Assembly (NCBI GenBank): GCA_015680685.1
Contig: MNCI01013647.1
Span: 4,132 to 31,395, forward strand
Length of the DNA: 27,264 nucleotides
Source of the DNA: Gnetum montanum
Taxonomy: Eukaryota > Streptophyta > Gnetopsida > Gnetales > Gnetaceae
Direction: 5' to 3'
The notes below the pieces were generated by a model, which was given only the letters and a program-made list of their open reading frames with translations, did not search any database and was not told where the DNA came from. The position numbers and the translations under genes are program-made. Of the stretch, positions 1 through 9,410 are shown in pieces (position 1 is the first letter of the stretch; each line of letters starts with the position of its first letter).

Positions 1-543
1 TATCCACAAGGTAACCCAAGGTAGTTCCACCAACCCTTAACGTATTATCCAAGTGGAACTCCACTACAACCCATCGGATAGCATCAGCAGTGGCAATACC
101 CATAGTCATGGGGGATGCCACCGCCAACACAACAGTACCCTTACCAGCAGCCTAATCCTTATGGTTATTATGTGCAGCAGCCAATTTCTCCAGGTGACTC
201 CATGGGTCACATAAACCCTCCACATTACTACCAAGTTCAAGAGTATTTTAGGACTCCTTCTCCTTCAGGAAACGCTTCATACCCACACTATCCTCCAAAT
301 CCATCCGCATCTCTTGCGCTAGTAGTTCCACCGCCAACCGCTCCAACAAAGCCTAGAGTAATTCCCACTCAACTGCAATAACCCAACATTGCAAGGGCTC
401 CCAATCCTCAATTCCTAGTTGGTTCTAAAAATCATACACTAGAAAGACCTTTCCTTAGGACCAGCAATCCAACCAAACCCTCGCCTTCTCAAGCAGTTGA
501 GCATCTAAACACCTCCATACCAAATAAGGTTTCAGGAAACCCT
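1..543 (+). pseudogene. Gag C-terminal tail of Athila-like Element A
   Basis: This is the end of a gag-pol reading frame, entered mid-gene at the window edge. Frame 1 reads from base 1 through the protease to 1035, broken by stops at 22-24, 79-81, 103-105 and 379-381. The translation is rich in Pro, Gln and Tyr (PPPTQQYPYQQ, then PHYPPNPSAS), a low-complexity linker of the kind found between capsid and protease in plant Ty3/gypsy polyproteins. No zinc knuckle is visible here. The assignment rests on composition and on the shared frame with the protease, not on a recognised gag domain. The remnant cannot give a full product. Confidence 0.6.
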
Positions 544-1035
544 TTGACAAAGAAATCGTGTCTAGTGCATATAGTTATGTTAACACATACAGTAATCGAC
601 TGGATCAAGGTCGGCCACCTTCCAAAGAAATTATCGGATTTGGGAGTCCCCCTAGTTTACCTCCAAGTCACTGGAAATGAACCCCATAAGGCTCTTCTCG
701 ACTTAGGTTCCGGAGTCAACTTAATCTCACAAGAACTGTATAAAACCTGGAACTTGCCTCCAGTCAAGAAGAGAAATATTTGCTTAGAGCTGGCTGACCA
801 GTCCATCACTATTCCTTTGGGACAGGTTGAGGACATTGTTACCACTGTGGGTGGTTGGTCATATCCAGCCGATTTCCTAGTGATCCAAATAAATAATGAC
901 AAAGGGGATTTCCCAATTATAATGGGAAGGGCATGGTTGAATAAAATCGATGCATGCCTAGGAATCTGTAATCTTTCCCTAGAAATATCCAAGATGAATA
1001 CTTTTGGAAAAATTAAGAGGAAAAGAGTTCCATGA
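544..1035 (+). pseudogene. Retropepsin-type aspartic protease, Element A
   Basis: Pepsin-like protease domain of the Ty3/gypsy polyprotein, which would process Gag-Pol inside the retrotransposon particle. The active-site region reads LLDLGSGVNLIS, the plant D-L-G-x-x-V-N variant of the retroviral D-S/T-G motif. About 75 residues later comes PIIMGRAWLNKIDA, matching the conserved hydrophobic-G-R flap/C-terminal motif (usually ILGRPFL). Between them, LELADQSITIPLGQVEDI fits the family's beta strands. The segment is open for 163 codons and in frame with the gag tail upstream. It ends in TGA before the RT linker. The protease fold is clear; the Athila assignment comes from the RNase H and the LTR context. 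Confidence 0.85.
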
Positions 1036-2436
1036 ATCGCATATAGTAACACAGAGTGTCATTGCATGCAGAAATCATGGGTGATGCGAAGTTTAACATT
1101 GCCTGCATGCAATCAGTGTGCATGAGATATTGACATACAAACATGCCTATATGCGATAGCCACACAACAAGAAAACACCCAGTGGCTGATGGTTGATAAA
1201 GAGAACAACTCGACAACCTGCATGGAACTAGCTGAGGGAATAACTAGTGCTTACATTGAAAGCACAGACGTCTTAGAGTAAGTCCGTTGCCAACTTCCAG
1301 CCCTTAACTCCAAAAACATTAATTAGGGGAAGTTGGAGATTCCTAAGGATTTTAAACAAGAGCCTCTAGATTTAAAATCGTTGCCCACCGGTTTGGGATA
1401 CATGACCCCTAAAAATGGAAACCGATAATCATCAACACAAAGCTTGCATCCAAGCAAAAAGAAAGTTTGCTAAAGGTGATAAACAAGTGGTCAACAACCT
1501 TTGCTTGGTCATACCCTGAACTAACCGAAATAGATCCTAGGATATGCCAGCATAGGATTTACACAAACTCCTCCATTTAACCTCGTAAGCAACCCTAGAG
1601 GCGATTAAACCCGAAGTTAAAATAAATAGTGAAAGAGGAGATAGAGCTGCTTCTCAAGGCTGGGTTCATTTATCCTATTGTTGATAGCGAGTGGGTTAGT
1701 CCTCTTGTAATCATACCAAAAAAGGAGGTAAATGAAGGGTATGTATAGATTTTAGGCTATTAAATATGACAACATTCAAAGATCACTTCCCATTGCCATT
1801 TGTTGACCAAGTCTTAGACACTATAGCAGGGCATCGCTATTACAGTTTTCTGGATGGGTATAGTGGATAAAACCAAATACGAATTGCACTAGAAGACCAA
1901 GCCAAAACAACATTCACCAGTCATTAGGGAATGTTTGCATACAAAAAAATGCCTTTTGGCTTGTGCAATGCCCCTGCCACATTCCAACGATTAGTTCTAA
2001 GCATATTTCAGCAACAAATAAGTAATAGAGTAGAAGTCTTTATGGACGACTTCTCCACTTATGGGACGAGCTTTGGTGAAGCCCTCAATTGGTTAGAGCA
2101 AGTATTAAAACAATGTGTTGAAACCAACCTGAAGGTCAACTGGCAGAAGAGCCATTTGATGGTTGAAGAGGGTGTAGTATTGGGGCATAAAATTTCACAA
2201 TTAGGAATAGAGGTAGATTTGGAAAAAATTAAAGTCATTCAAGGAATTACTCGACAACTAGAAACTGTCAAAGATGTTCAGTCATTCCTTGGACACACTG
2301 GCTACTATAGGAGATTTATCGAGAACTTCTCCAAAATTGCCAAGCCATTGGTGGAATTAACGAAAAAAGATGCACCATTCGAGTGGACTAGGGAATGTGA
2401 ACAAGCATTCCAAACTCTCAAATAGAGGTTGGTGGA
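1036..2436 (+). pseudogene. Reverse transcriptase with upstream linker, Element A, broken
   Basis: RT domain of Element A, which would copy element RNA into cDNA. The linker contains FAWSYPELTEIDPRICQHR (about 1500-1560), typical just before Ty3/gypsy RT. RT motifs in order: DSEWVSPLVIIPKK (about 1684), CIDFRLLN, FPLPFVDQVLD, the first catalytic region FLDGYSG (about 1850), MPFGLCNAPATFQR (1949 on), FMDD for the usual YxDD (about 2037-2050), and FLGHTGYYRRFI (about 2286). Breaks: a one-base frameshift near 1730-1745, stops at 1868-1870, 1925-1927 and 2423-2425, and further stops and a frame change in the linker (1036-1620). All catalytic Asp residues remain, but the frame is dead. Confidence 0.88.
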
Positions 2437-2994
2437 AACTCCTATTCTACAAGCCCTTGATTGGTCTAGGCCATTCCATATCATGACTGACACATATCCG
2501 TACTAACACAATTAGATGAACAAAAATGATCGTATTATATCCACTGTGCCAGTAAGAGTATCACCAGTGCATAACTCAACTACACGACTACAGAAAAGGA
2601 ATTAATGGCTGTAGTGTTTGCACTGGACAAATTTAGGCACTATGTATTGGGCTACAAGGTATACATCCATACGGATCATAGTGCAATTAGGTTTCTTATG
2701 AACAAACCAACGGTTAGCCCACATATCATACATTGGTTGGTGATTTTTCAAGAGTTTGATTTAACGATAGTATATCGCAAAGGCACCAAGAATGTAGTTG
2801 CAAATCACCTATCTTGGTTGCGTTGGGACAATAAAGAGGATGAATATGTTGTATTTGACCATTTTCCTGATGAAACCCTCTTTGCTAGTGTAGTAAATGA
2901 TCAACCCACGAAAATAAATTGGTATAGCAGCATTCTTACCTATCTCATTTCCCAAAAACTACCACAGGGGTTGGACTTTAGGAAGAAACAATAG
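2437..2994 (+). pseudogene. RNase H domain, Element A
   Basis: RNase H domain following RT, which would degrade RNA in the RNA-DNA hybrid. Visible motifs are HIMTD (first catalytic Asp, about 2478), TTEKELMAVVFALDKFRHY (about 2587-2640), YIHTDHSAIRFLMNKP, and QEFDLTIVYRKGTKNVVANH. This last stretch resembles the QEFDLEI...NVVADHLSRL block I associate with Athila/Tat-branch plant elements. The region about 2500-2540 is poorly conserved and probably lost bases. A stop lies at 2572-2574, and another at 2992-2994 closes the open stretch. The frame from 2605 continues straight into the integrase. Confidence 0.85.
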
Positions 2995-4266
2995 TTTCTT
3001 CACAAAAACAAGTACTTCATGGAAATCAAGGGCCAACTCTATAAAGTTTATCCTGATGGCTTGGTTCGATGGTGTGTGCCCGATCAAGATCAATTAAAAG
3101 TTCTCTAGGATGCTCATGAGGGCCTCTATGGGGGTCATTATGCTAGGAGATGAACAACTACCAAAGTCTTGCTTGTAGGATACTATTGGCCAACCCTGTT
3201 CTGGGATGCCCATTATTTCACCCAATCCTATGAATGTTGTCAACGAGATGGTGGAATGACTGCTAGAATGGAGGGTCCACAACAATGGATTCAACCTTTA
3301 GAGCCCTTCGATATTTGGGGAATAGATTTTATGGGACCTATCACACCAATGTCCAATGGAAAAGCATATATCATCGTTGCTGTTGATTACTTAACCAAAT
3401 GGGCTGAAGCAACCGCAGTAATAGATTGCACATCATCTATGGCTGCACGATTTGTACAACAACAAATCGTTAACAGGTTTGGTGTATCGCATGCACTCAT
3501 CTCTAATAATGGAACACATTTTATGGATGCAACCTTTCGCAAACTGATGCAACACTTAGGGGTTGAGCATAAATTGACCACACCTTATCACCCCCAAGCT
3601 AATGGCCAAGCTGAGGTTACCAACTGGGAGATTACCAGGATATTAATAAGAATAGTTAGCAAATTTAGACGATACTGGAGCACAAAATTGAACGATGCTC
3701 TCTGGGCATACCACTTTGCTTGGAAGCTTCCTATAGGCTATTCTCCCTATGAGTTAGTGTACGGGAAACTACCCAAGCTTCCCATACAGAATGAGCTCCG
3801 TACACTATCCATGGGTTGTGACCTTCAGCTAGACCTCGACCTAGCACAAAAAAAATGGTTGGCAACTTTGAATGTGCTAGACGAGAATAGATTGGTTGAA
3901 CTATCATTAAATGAGTTGCACAAGGCACATAGTAAATAATGTCATTACTTCAGGATCTGAAGGTTTAGGTACCAACCAGGTAACAAGGTCCTTTACTTGA
4001 ATCCCATGCACGTACCTTAGCGTACGAAATTCCAAACATTGTGGGAAGGACCCTATATTATTCATAAAACCTTTTCCTCTAGAGCCATGATGATATACAA
4101 GCCTTATAGCCTGGATAAAATATTATTGGTTAATGTACAGCAAACAAAACTTTTCCATGAACCCGCACAAGCTAGTATAAGTTACACCACCACTAGCGGG
4201 CAACCTCGCTCTCTATTTCGGATCTCTTACTTGCAATTCATTCATGGGGGAGATGGCCACCTATGA
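2995..4266 (+). pseudogene. Integrase with C-terminal tail, Element A
   Basis: Integrase that would insert the cDNA into the host chromosome. It shares one frame with the RNase H, broken by stops at 3106-3108 and 3151-3153, then open from 3169 to 3939. The zinc-binding HHCC module is damaged: both His are present (HEGLYGGH) but the CxxC reads YECC, with Tyr at 3229-3231 in place of the first Cys. In the DDE core, the first Asp is in WGIDFMGP, the second is replaced by Asn in ISNNGTHF (codon 3505-3507), and Glu is in ANGQAEVTN. After stops near 3937 and 3957 the same frame gives the C-terminal WEGPYIIHKTF motif (4039 on). I see no chromodomain, which fits a non-chromovirus. Confidence 0.9.
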
Positions 4267-4892
4267 TAATCATATGGGGCCCTCAATTCTTTTAAGTTTT
4301 TGTTTTACAACATCATTATACTTTTTCCATTTTGTGTGTGTATGTGTGTGTGGTCCACCTTGTAAGTTTGTCACCCAATAAGTGTTTGGAATGATGGTAT
4401 GAACTGTTTTCATATTGATTGCTAATGTTTGGTTTTTACCTTTAAGTCACAATGTTGATACTAAGGTATGTCTCTTTTGATATGGTAGGCAATGAGTTCA
4501 CTTCATCCATTCATCCACAACACTCCAAGGTCTCTCTCGGCTTGGAAATGTATAGTCCCCTTCTAATAAGAACTTAAATGAATTGGTGACAAGGTATTTC
4601 TCAAACTAAGGAAGGACTCAAGGATTGAAAAGGGTGTGACTTCAAGGGAACTTGATGCTTTTGTGTTGGCCATTCTCTTAGGTGCTTGGATGTTTTCTTT
4701 TTGGGGTTTTCTTACCATTTTGATGTTACCGAATTATCAGAAGCTGAATTAATAAAAATAAGAAGTCTTTGCATGGTGTGGTTCTCACACATAAAAACAC
4801 AAAACACAAAAAGCAAAAAATAAAAATAAAAAATAGAGAAAGTAAGAATTCATAGCACACCCCTTAGAAGAAATAAACCTGGGCTATAAGCA
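4267..4892 (+). other. Non-coding 3' region of Element A after pol
   Basis: I recognise no coding domain here. It holds a short TG/TATG microsatellite at 4333-4352 and a strongly A-rich tract around 4795-4845 (repeated AAAAACA and AAATAAAAA runs). It lies between the integrase end and the small membrane ORF, so it belongs to the element's region between pol and the 3' LTR. Confidence 0.5.
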
Positions 4893-5246
4893 TTGGTTAT
4901 GGAACTAAAAATGTTCCCTCTAACTAAGGCCCTTCTCGCTTTCCATTCTTTCCTTTGTTTTATCGGAATGGTGGTGACTCTTGGGGAAGGCATTCTTGTT
5001 ATCCAAGTGGATGGTTTAGCCAAATTCATTAATGTGAAGTCATTGGATGTGGTTGGTTTGAGGCCGAACTTGGAATGGGATTTGCTAAGTTACATTAATC
5101 ATGAAACACACAAGAGGCTGTACACCACCTTGTCCTTGGGATTCCATTCCATTATCTTCTTTCCATTGTTCACCTCATTGCCGATTGTATCATTAGTGTA
5201 TATATTTTGGTTGATGCATTGTTTTCTTTTTGGTAGATTCGTGTGA
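4893..5246 (+). CDS. Small ORF with two hydrophobic segments in env position
   Basis: A 117-codon open frame lies between the integrase and the 3' LTR of Element A. The predicted protein has a hydrophobic N-terminal stretch (about residues 9-30, LLAFHSFLCFIGMVV in its core), a polar middle with HETHKR, and a long hydrophobic C-terminal stretch (about residues 82-114, ending WLMHCFLFGRFV). An N-terminal signal or anchor plus a C-terminal anchor, placed downstream of pol, resembles the env-like third ORF known in some Athila elements. I see no homology to a specific family, the ORF is short, and its start is uncertain. It may be the least decayed piece of a longer frame, or a chance ORF in T-rich DNA. 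Confidence 0.35.
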   Translation: MVMELKMFPLTKALLAFHSFLCFIGMVVTLGEGILVIQVDGLAKFINVKSLDVVGLRPNLEWDLLSYINHETHKRLYTTLSLGFHSIIFFPLFTSLPIVSLVYIFWLMHCFLFGRFV

Positions 5247-6108
5247 TTAAGACTTTAACTCTTGTTCCAAATAACATTCCCAGAGCCTACGAACTCTTTG
5301 AATGTGGGTTTGTCAGGGCATTAAGGGCATGAGCCTGCTTTGGGGAGGACCCACTAACATTCCTATTTGGAGTGTTAGTTAAATTCTTTCCCCTAACATT
5401 TTGCAGTTAATTTTATTGTGTTCATTTCCATCTTGACATCCATTTCACCAATTCCATAGTTGTCCCTTTTTATCTATCTTTCTTACTCCTCTCCTTTCTC
5501 CATTCTAATGCTACCGGACGTTTGTGATTAGTCATCGGGGTACGGGGCCCAATTTTTTCGATTTTCTCCTAGCCTTGAGTTTTTGATTTTCTTCCTAACC
5601 CCTACACCTTCGGTAGTCATTATTAATATATCTCCCAATCCAAATCAGTCATACCACAACCTAGCCAATGAACTTACACCGAAGCAAGGTATCAATTACA
5701 TGATGATTCATTTACCCTTGCTAATATAAGATTATGTTGTGTGTGCAGATGGTGATTATGCAATAATGGACCAGATCTGGAGGAACCACTTGGAATGGAG
5801 TAGTGCTGAAGTAGCTATGCAAGGAGCAAGATCGATGGTAAGCTTACCAATGGACAACGAAAGACGCAATCTTGGCATTGGCAGTAGCAACACTTCTATC
5901 TCTCTCTCTTTCTCAACTGCCAACAAAGCCTGATGTCATTGTAATAAGGTGTTCACCCTTATTGTCATGAACACCAGTTTTGTCAAGTCTTGTAATGATG
6001 ATTCATTCACATGTCATCCCATTAGTTCCATTCCCCTCAATAATTCCATACCTTCCTAATATTATTGTAAGGAACTTGAGGATGAGTTTTTATTTAGTCA
6101 TGTGGGTA
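5247..6108 (+). other. 3' non-coding region of Element A before LTR A
   Basis: I see no conserved coding domain. The last 170 bases or so (5930-6108) align with 9235-9410 in front of LTR B: shared words include TTGAGG, TTTTTATTTAGTCATG and GGTATGATGAG. This marks it as the conserved 3' end of the internal region next to the LTR. A short open frame (5739-5933) overlaps a good-looking acceptor (GTGTGTGCAG, ending 5748) and donor (GATG/GTAAGC at 5837/5838), so a small exon 5749-5837 is conceivable but unproven. Confidence 0.5.
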
Positions 6109-6149
6109 TGATGAGATGCGATTTGCATGAGCCATGATATCGCGTATGT

Positions 6150-6172
6150 GATATTGCGGCCACCGCAATATC
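6150..6172. repeat. Perfect inverted repeat in U3 of LTR A
   Basis: GATATTGCGG, a 3-base spacer (CCA), then CCGCAATATC form a perfect 10-bp stem, about 50 bases upstream of the TATA box. Related imperfect copies (ATATCGCGTATG, GCGATGTCGCATAC) lie on both sides. Confidence 0.9.
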
Positions 6173-6224
6173 GTGTCGTCCCCTGCGATGTCGCATACAC
6201 GAGATCGCGGTCCACCGCCAAATT

Positions 6225-6232
6225 TATAAATA
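6225..6232 (+). promoter_or_regulatory. TATA box of LTR A
   Basis: TATAAATA lies about 116 bases into the LTR, at the same relative place as the TATA motifs of LTR B (9550-9557) and LTR C (13437-13446). This is the expected U3 promoter position for RNA polymerase II. Confidence 0.7.
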
Positions 6233-6504
6233 AGAGGTGGCACTTCCCTTATTTCCCATCCTAGGCTAGAAGTAGGGAAACTCTGGCAAATTGATCGCTC
6301 CAAAGATAGAATATTTTCCATGTGCCTGCAGTAGGAGTCCCCAAGTGAACGGATCTTTATTCGAGCAACATTGTACTTGAATGCAAGTTGTGTACAGCAA
6401 TAAAGATGAGCTTTGTGGATAAACCTTGTAGTGCATGGAATAGGATTTATTACATGTTATTTCCTACCTATTATTTATTACCCTGCAGTAGCACAGCATG
6501 AGTA

Positions 6505-6667
6505 CAACTTGATTACGAGCATTTACGGATGTGTATGGCTAATTGAGGAATCAGCTGCTCATCGTGATTAGATTCTCTCACCCTCAACTCCTAGAATGCA
6601 GAATGAGGATGACTTGATTACGAGCATCTAAGGATGTGTACGGTTAGTCAAGGAATGGATGCTCATT
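6505..6667 (+). repeat. Direct repeat of about 55 bp inside LTR A
   Basis: GATTACGAGC starts at 6511 and again at 6616, a 105-base period. Each copy continues with an (A)GGATGTGTA(T/C)GG block and ends in GCTCAT. A third, more diverged GGTGTGTATGG copy lies near 6775. LTR B has only one comparable block (GGATGTGTACGG near 10012), so LTR A appears expanded by local duplication. Confidence 0.75.
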
Positions 6668-7089
6668 ATGTTTAGGCTAGTTAAGTGCCTCAGTATGACC
6701 ACTTTGAGCACGTGCATTATGCATGGTGATCCCAATAACAATTAGCATTTGGTAGCCGCGGTTGCATAGTTCAGGGTGTGTATGGTAAGTGGGAACGGAT
6801 GCTGATGCTAGTTAATTTAGACTTAGTCATTAGTTAGAGTTAGTTAGTTTCTCAACCCTTCACCTTGATAGCCTAGGAGATAAAACCAGAAAAGACTATA
6901 AAAATCATATACCTCGGACTTACTTAATCATACACCATGAAAAACACAAGTAAGTCTAGGAAGATAACGAATGATTAACCCCAAGTGCTCCATGGGGCGT
7001 GTAGGCATTTAGTCTGTGGAGTTCAACCAGATCACGCGTGCTATGCACGTTTTGTATGGTTGAGTGTAGGGGTACCTCGCCACTCATCA

Positions 7090-9144
7090 CTTGGAAATTG
7101 AGAAGCATTTCAAAGAAAATAAATGTCAAAGGAAGACCTTGTCATTTCCATGCCTCATCAAAAAAATTTGCAAGAGGGCAAGAATTGTTCACTACTCTAA
7201 TGATACACTCAGGCATACTCCTTTGGCTTCATGGTTTGAGATCTTGAAAGAGAAGACACTAGCGATGACTTAATTAGAAGAGTTGCTTCCACCACTACCC
7301 ACTTAGAAAACAACACTGGAGGTTTGTGCAACCATTGAATGTGTACAAAAAATTTGAGAATAGCTCTTGAGTGAATAAGAGCAACAAGTAGGAACAAGTG
7401 GGGCAAATCCATCTAGGTATTGGCTAGTGATGAGTCACCTTAATGAGGTGGCTTGTTCAGTTAGCTAGATGGAGAGGGGTGGTCTTATTTTCTCTATCCA
7501 ATGAATGTAGCTACCTTTGAGGTTAGATCTCAATGCTCAAGAGGTGATGGTATCACTAGCAACACACCATCTATTCCTAAAAATATTTGGGAATGTTGCC
7601 ACTTTCTCGATGAGGTTGGAGCAAGGTGAAGAGGCAACTATCTTGGTGATGCAGCACCAAGGGTAGGAGATAGTGGTAGAAGGGGTTGCTGAACATGTAG
7701 GAAAAGCATTGAATGCACCTGTAGCATTTGTACTAGACATATATACACTTAAAAATGTGCAAACATCCATAGGCATGGTTAGTGAGAAATTGAATGTAGC
7801 CTAGCATGAAAAGTTGCTAGAACAATTGGTAGGAACCGGGCCACCGACTCTGAACATTTTTGATCTTTCAAAGAACATCACCACAACCCAGTGAAAGCTA
7901 CTAAATGCAAGGGGTAGATGTATTATTTTGAAGGGGTAACTAGAAATGGCCCAAGATAAAAATCAATGCTTGGTTGAGAAGGTTGTCAAACTTTGTGCTT
8001 GACATGCTGATCGAGTAATCCTCAGCCTAGTAGTGATAAGAGATGAAGCTATCAAATAGCTTTAAGAACAATTTCAAAAGTTTGAGGAGGAAATAATGGC
8101 CATCTTTAAATAGTCTATAGAAAAAGCTAAAATGTACTTAATCCGAAAGGACTTGAATTAGAGGAACCAAGAGAATGAAGCATTGATTGCACAGAATCAT
8201 CACCTATGAAATGTTGATGCTCAAAAGATGAAATGCAAGAATTCATTCATCAATAGAAAGAGTAGCTTAGTAGGGTAAACACTAAACTAAAGAAATTAGC
8301 CATAGAGGACTGTAATATGTCAATGGAGGAGGTATGCACCTTGCATCAAAATTTTTCCATCGAGATTACCACCTAGGAGAATGAAGCACTTAAACTTGAG
8401 AAAGTAAAAGATCACTAGAGGGACTAGGTTGTCTTGCAAAAATAAGTTAATGAAAAACACATTCAGATGGCAAAGGAAAAATTGAATGAAGCCATCTAGC
8501 AACTCCAACAAGCAAGAGAAACATGGTAGCCCATCCTTGATGGGATTAATGCCTACAACAAAGTAAAGATCTACTTGAAGGAGTTGCAAATTTAGAAAAT
8601 GATAGAGTACATGGAGTTGGCCAATCTCTATTATGTAAACCTGCCAATGCTAACTTCTAGATGACCATGGTCAAAATTGGAGAAGCAAGTGGCTAGCTCG
8701 TACCTACTATACAAGGCTAAGTTTAAGCACCACAAAGACACCAAGCAAAAGCTTGTGATTGCAAACATTGAACAAGAAGTTCTTAGAGGATGATTTAGAG
8801 ATCAATGATCTATTATTGAGAACCTAGCCAAATGGATGAATGACTACTAGAAGCTAAAGAACATAGTTAGGGCATTTGACATTGAATGCAAATAGTTCAC
8901 TACCTAGTTTGTCAATGCAAAGGAGTTGTTTCTAGTAATCTCATGTCCTTGGGATGTGTCCATTCCAACCCACATTGGGGAAGCTTTGTGGATTGTGCAT
9001 GATCCTAGGAGTAAGAAGGAGAAAATGAAAGCACTATTGGATGGTTTCTACCTCCCACCTAAAGTTGCAGTAGTAGTAAGACAACCACAACCACCTCAAC
9101 CATTGCCTATGTGTGAAGCTGGTGCAGGTCCCTCGGAGCCTTAG
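7090..9144 (+). pseudogene. Decayed coiled-coil ORF of unknown function between LTR A and LTR B
   Basis: A long decayed reading frame fills the space between the two LTRs. One frame reads from about 7091 to 8280 through many stops, shifts near 8285, and ends with a clean 72-codon piece at 8926-9144 (ALWIVHDPRSKKEKMKALLD, then a PPQPLP-rich tail). The central part is rich in Lys, Glu, Gln and Leu with heptad-like spacing (EQFQKFEEEIMAIFK, EKLNEAI.QLQQARE), which suggests an extended coiled coil. Many stops are TAG/TAA where Gln would fit, as expected from C-to-T decay. No protease, RT or integrase motif is present. It may be an unusual gag or an extra gene of a non-autonomous element; I do not recognise the family. 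Confidence 0.5.
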
Positions 9145-9410
9145 GAACCACCATCACTTATGAACATTTGATCTTCTCTAACAACTTCACAGCATCAAGG
9201 AATGTGCTATCCAATTTTGAGGATTTGAGTCATGGTGTTCAATTTTTTGTCCTGAACACCTTCATTTTTTGTAATGAGATTATTCGTACACTCCATTTTT
9301 TATCACATCAATTAGTTTGTTTTGTTTGAAGCAAAGTCAATCAATAATCCCATACCTTTCAAATTTTATAAAATAACTTGAGGTCAATTTTTTATTTAGT
9401 CATGGCGGTA
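9145..9410 (+). other. Conserved 3' internal region before LTR B
   Basis: This non-coding stretch aligns with 5935-6108 in front of LTR A, including the ordered words CTGAACACC, TTGTAATGA, AATCCCATACCTT and TTTTTATTTAGTCATGGCGGTA. It is therefore the end of the internal region of the unit whose 3' LTR is LTR B. A purine run typical of a polypurine tract is not obvious in it. Confidence 0.6.

Larger units (their letters stand above)
6109..7089 (+). repeat. LTR A (TGATGA...TCATCA family), 981 bp
   Basis: Long terminal repeat bounded by TGATGAG at 6109 and CACTCATCA ending 7089, giving 6-bp inverted ends. It shares landmarks in the same order with LTR B and LTR C: the start, a dyad-rich U3, a TATA box, a block ending CAATAAAGATGAG (about 6398-6414), a GGATGTGTA..GG block, and the 3' block TATGGTTGAGTG..GGGGTACCTCGCC. 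CAATAAAGATG could serve as a polyadenylation signal, since it contains AATAAA. The conserved 3' internal sequence just left of 6109 makes this the 3' LTR of Element A. The bases after 7089 (CTTGGAAATTGAG) may be a worn primer binding site, in which case it also served the unit to the right. Confidence 0.8.

Noticed and set aside
657-1052. Minus-strand frame of 131 codons opposite the protease
   Set aside because: It is the antisense shadow of the plus-strand protease, whose motifs are clear, and it shows no motif of its own.
4333-4352. TG-rich stretch as a functional element
   Set aside because: A short TG/TATG microsatellite of this size is common in plant DNA and needs no further explanation.
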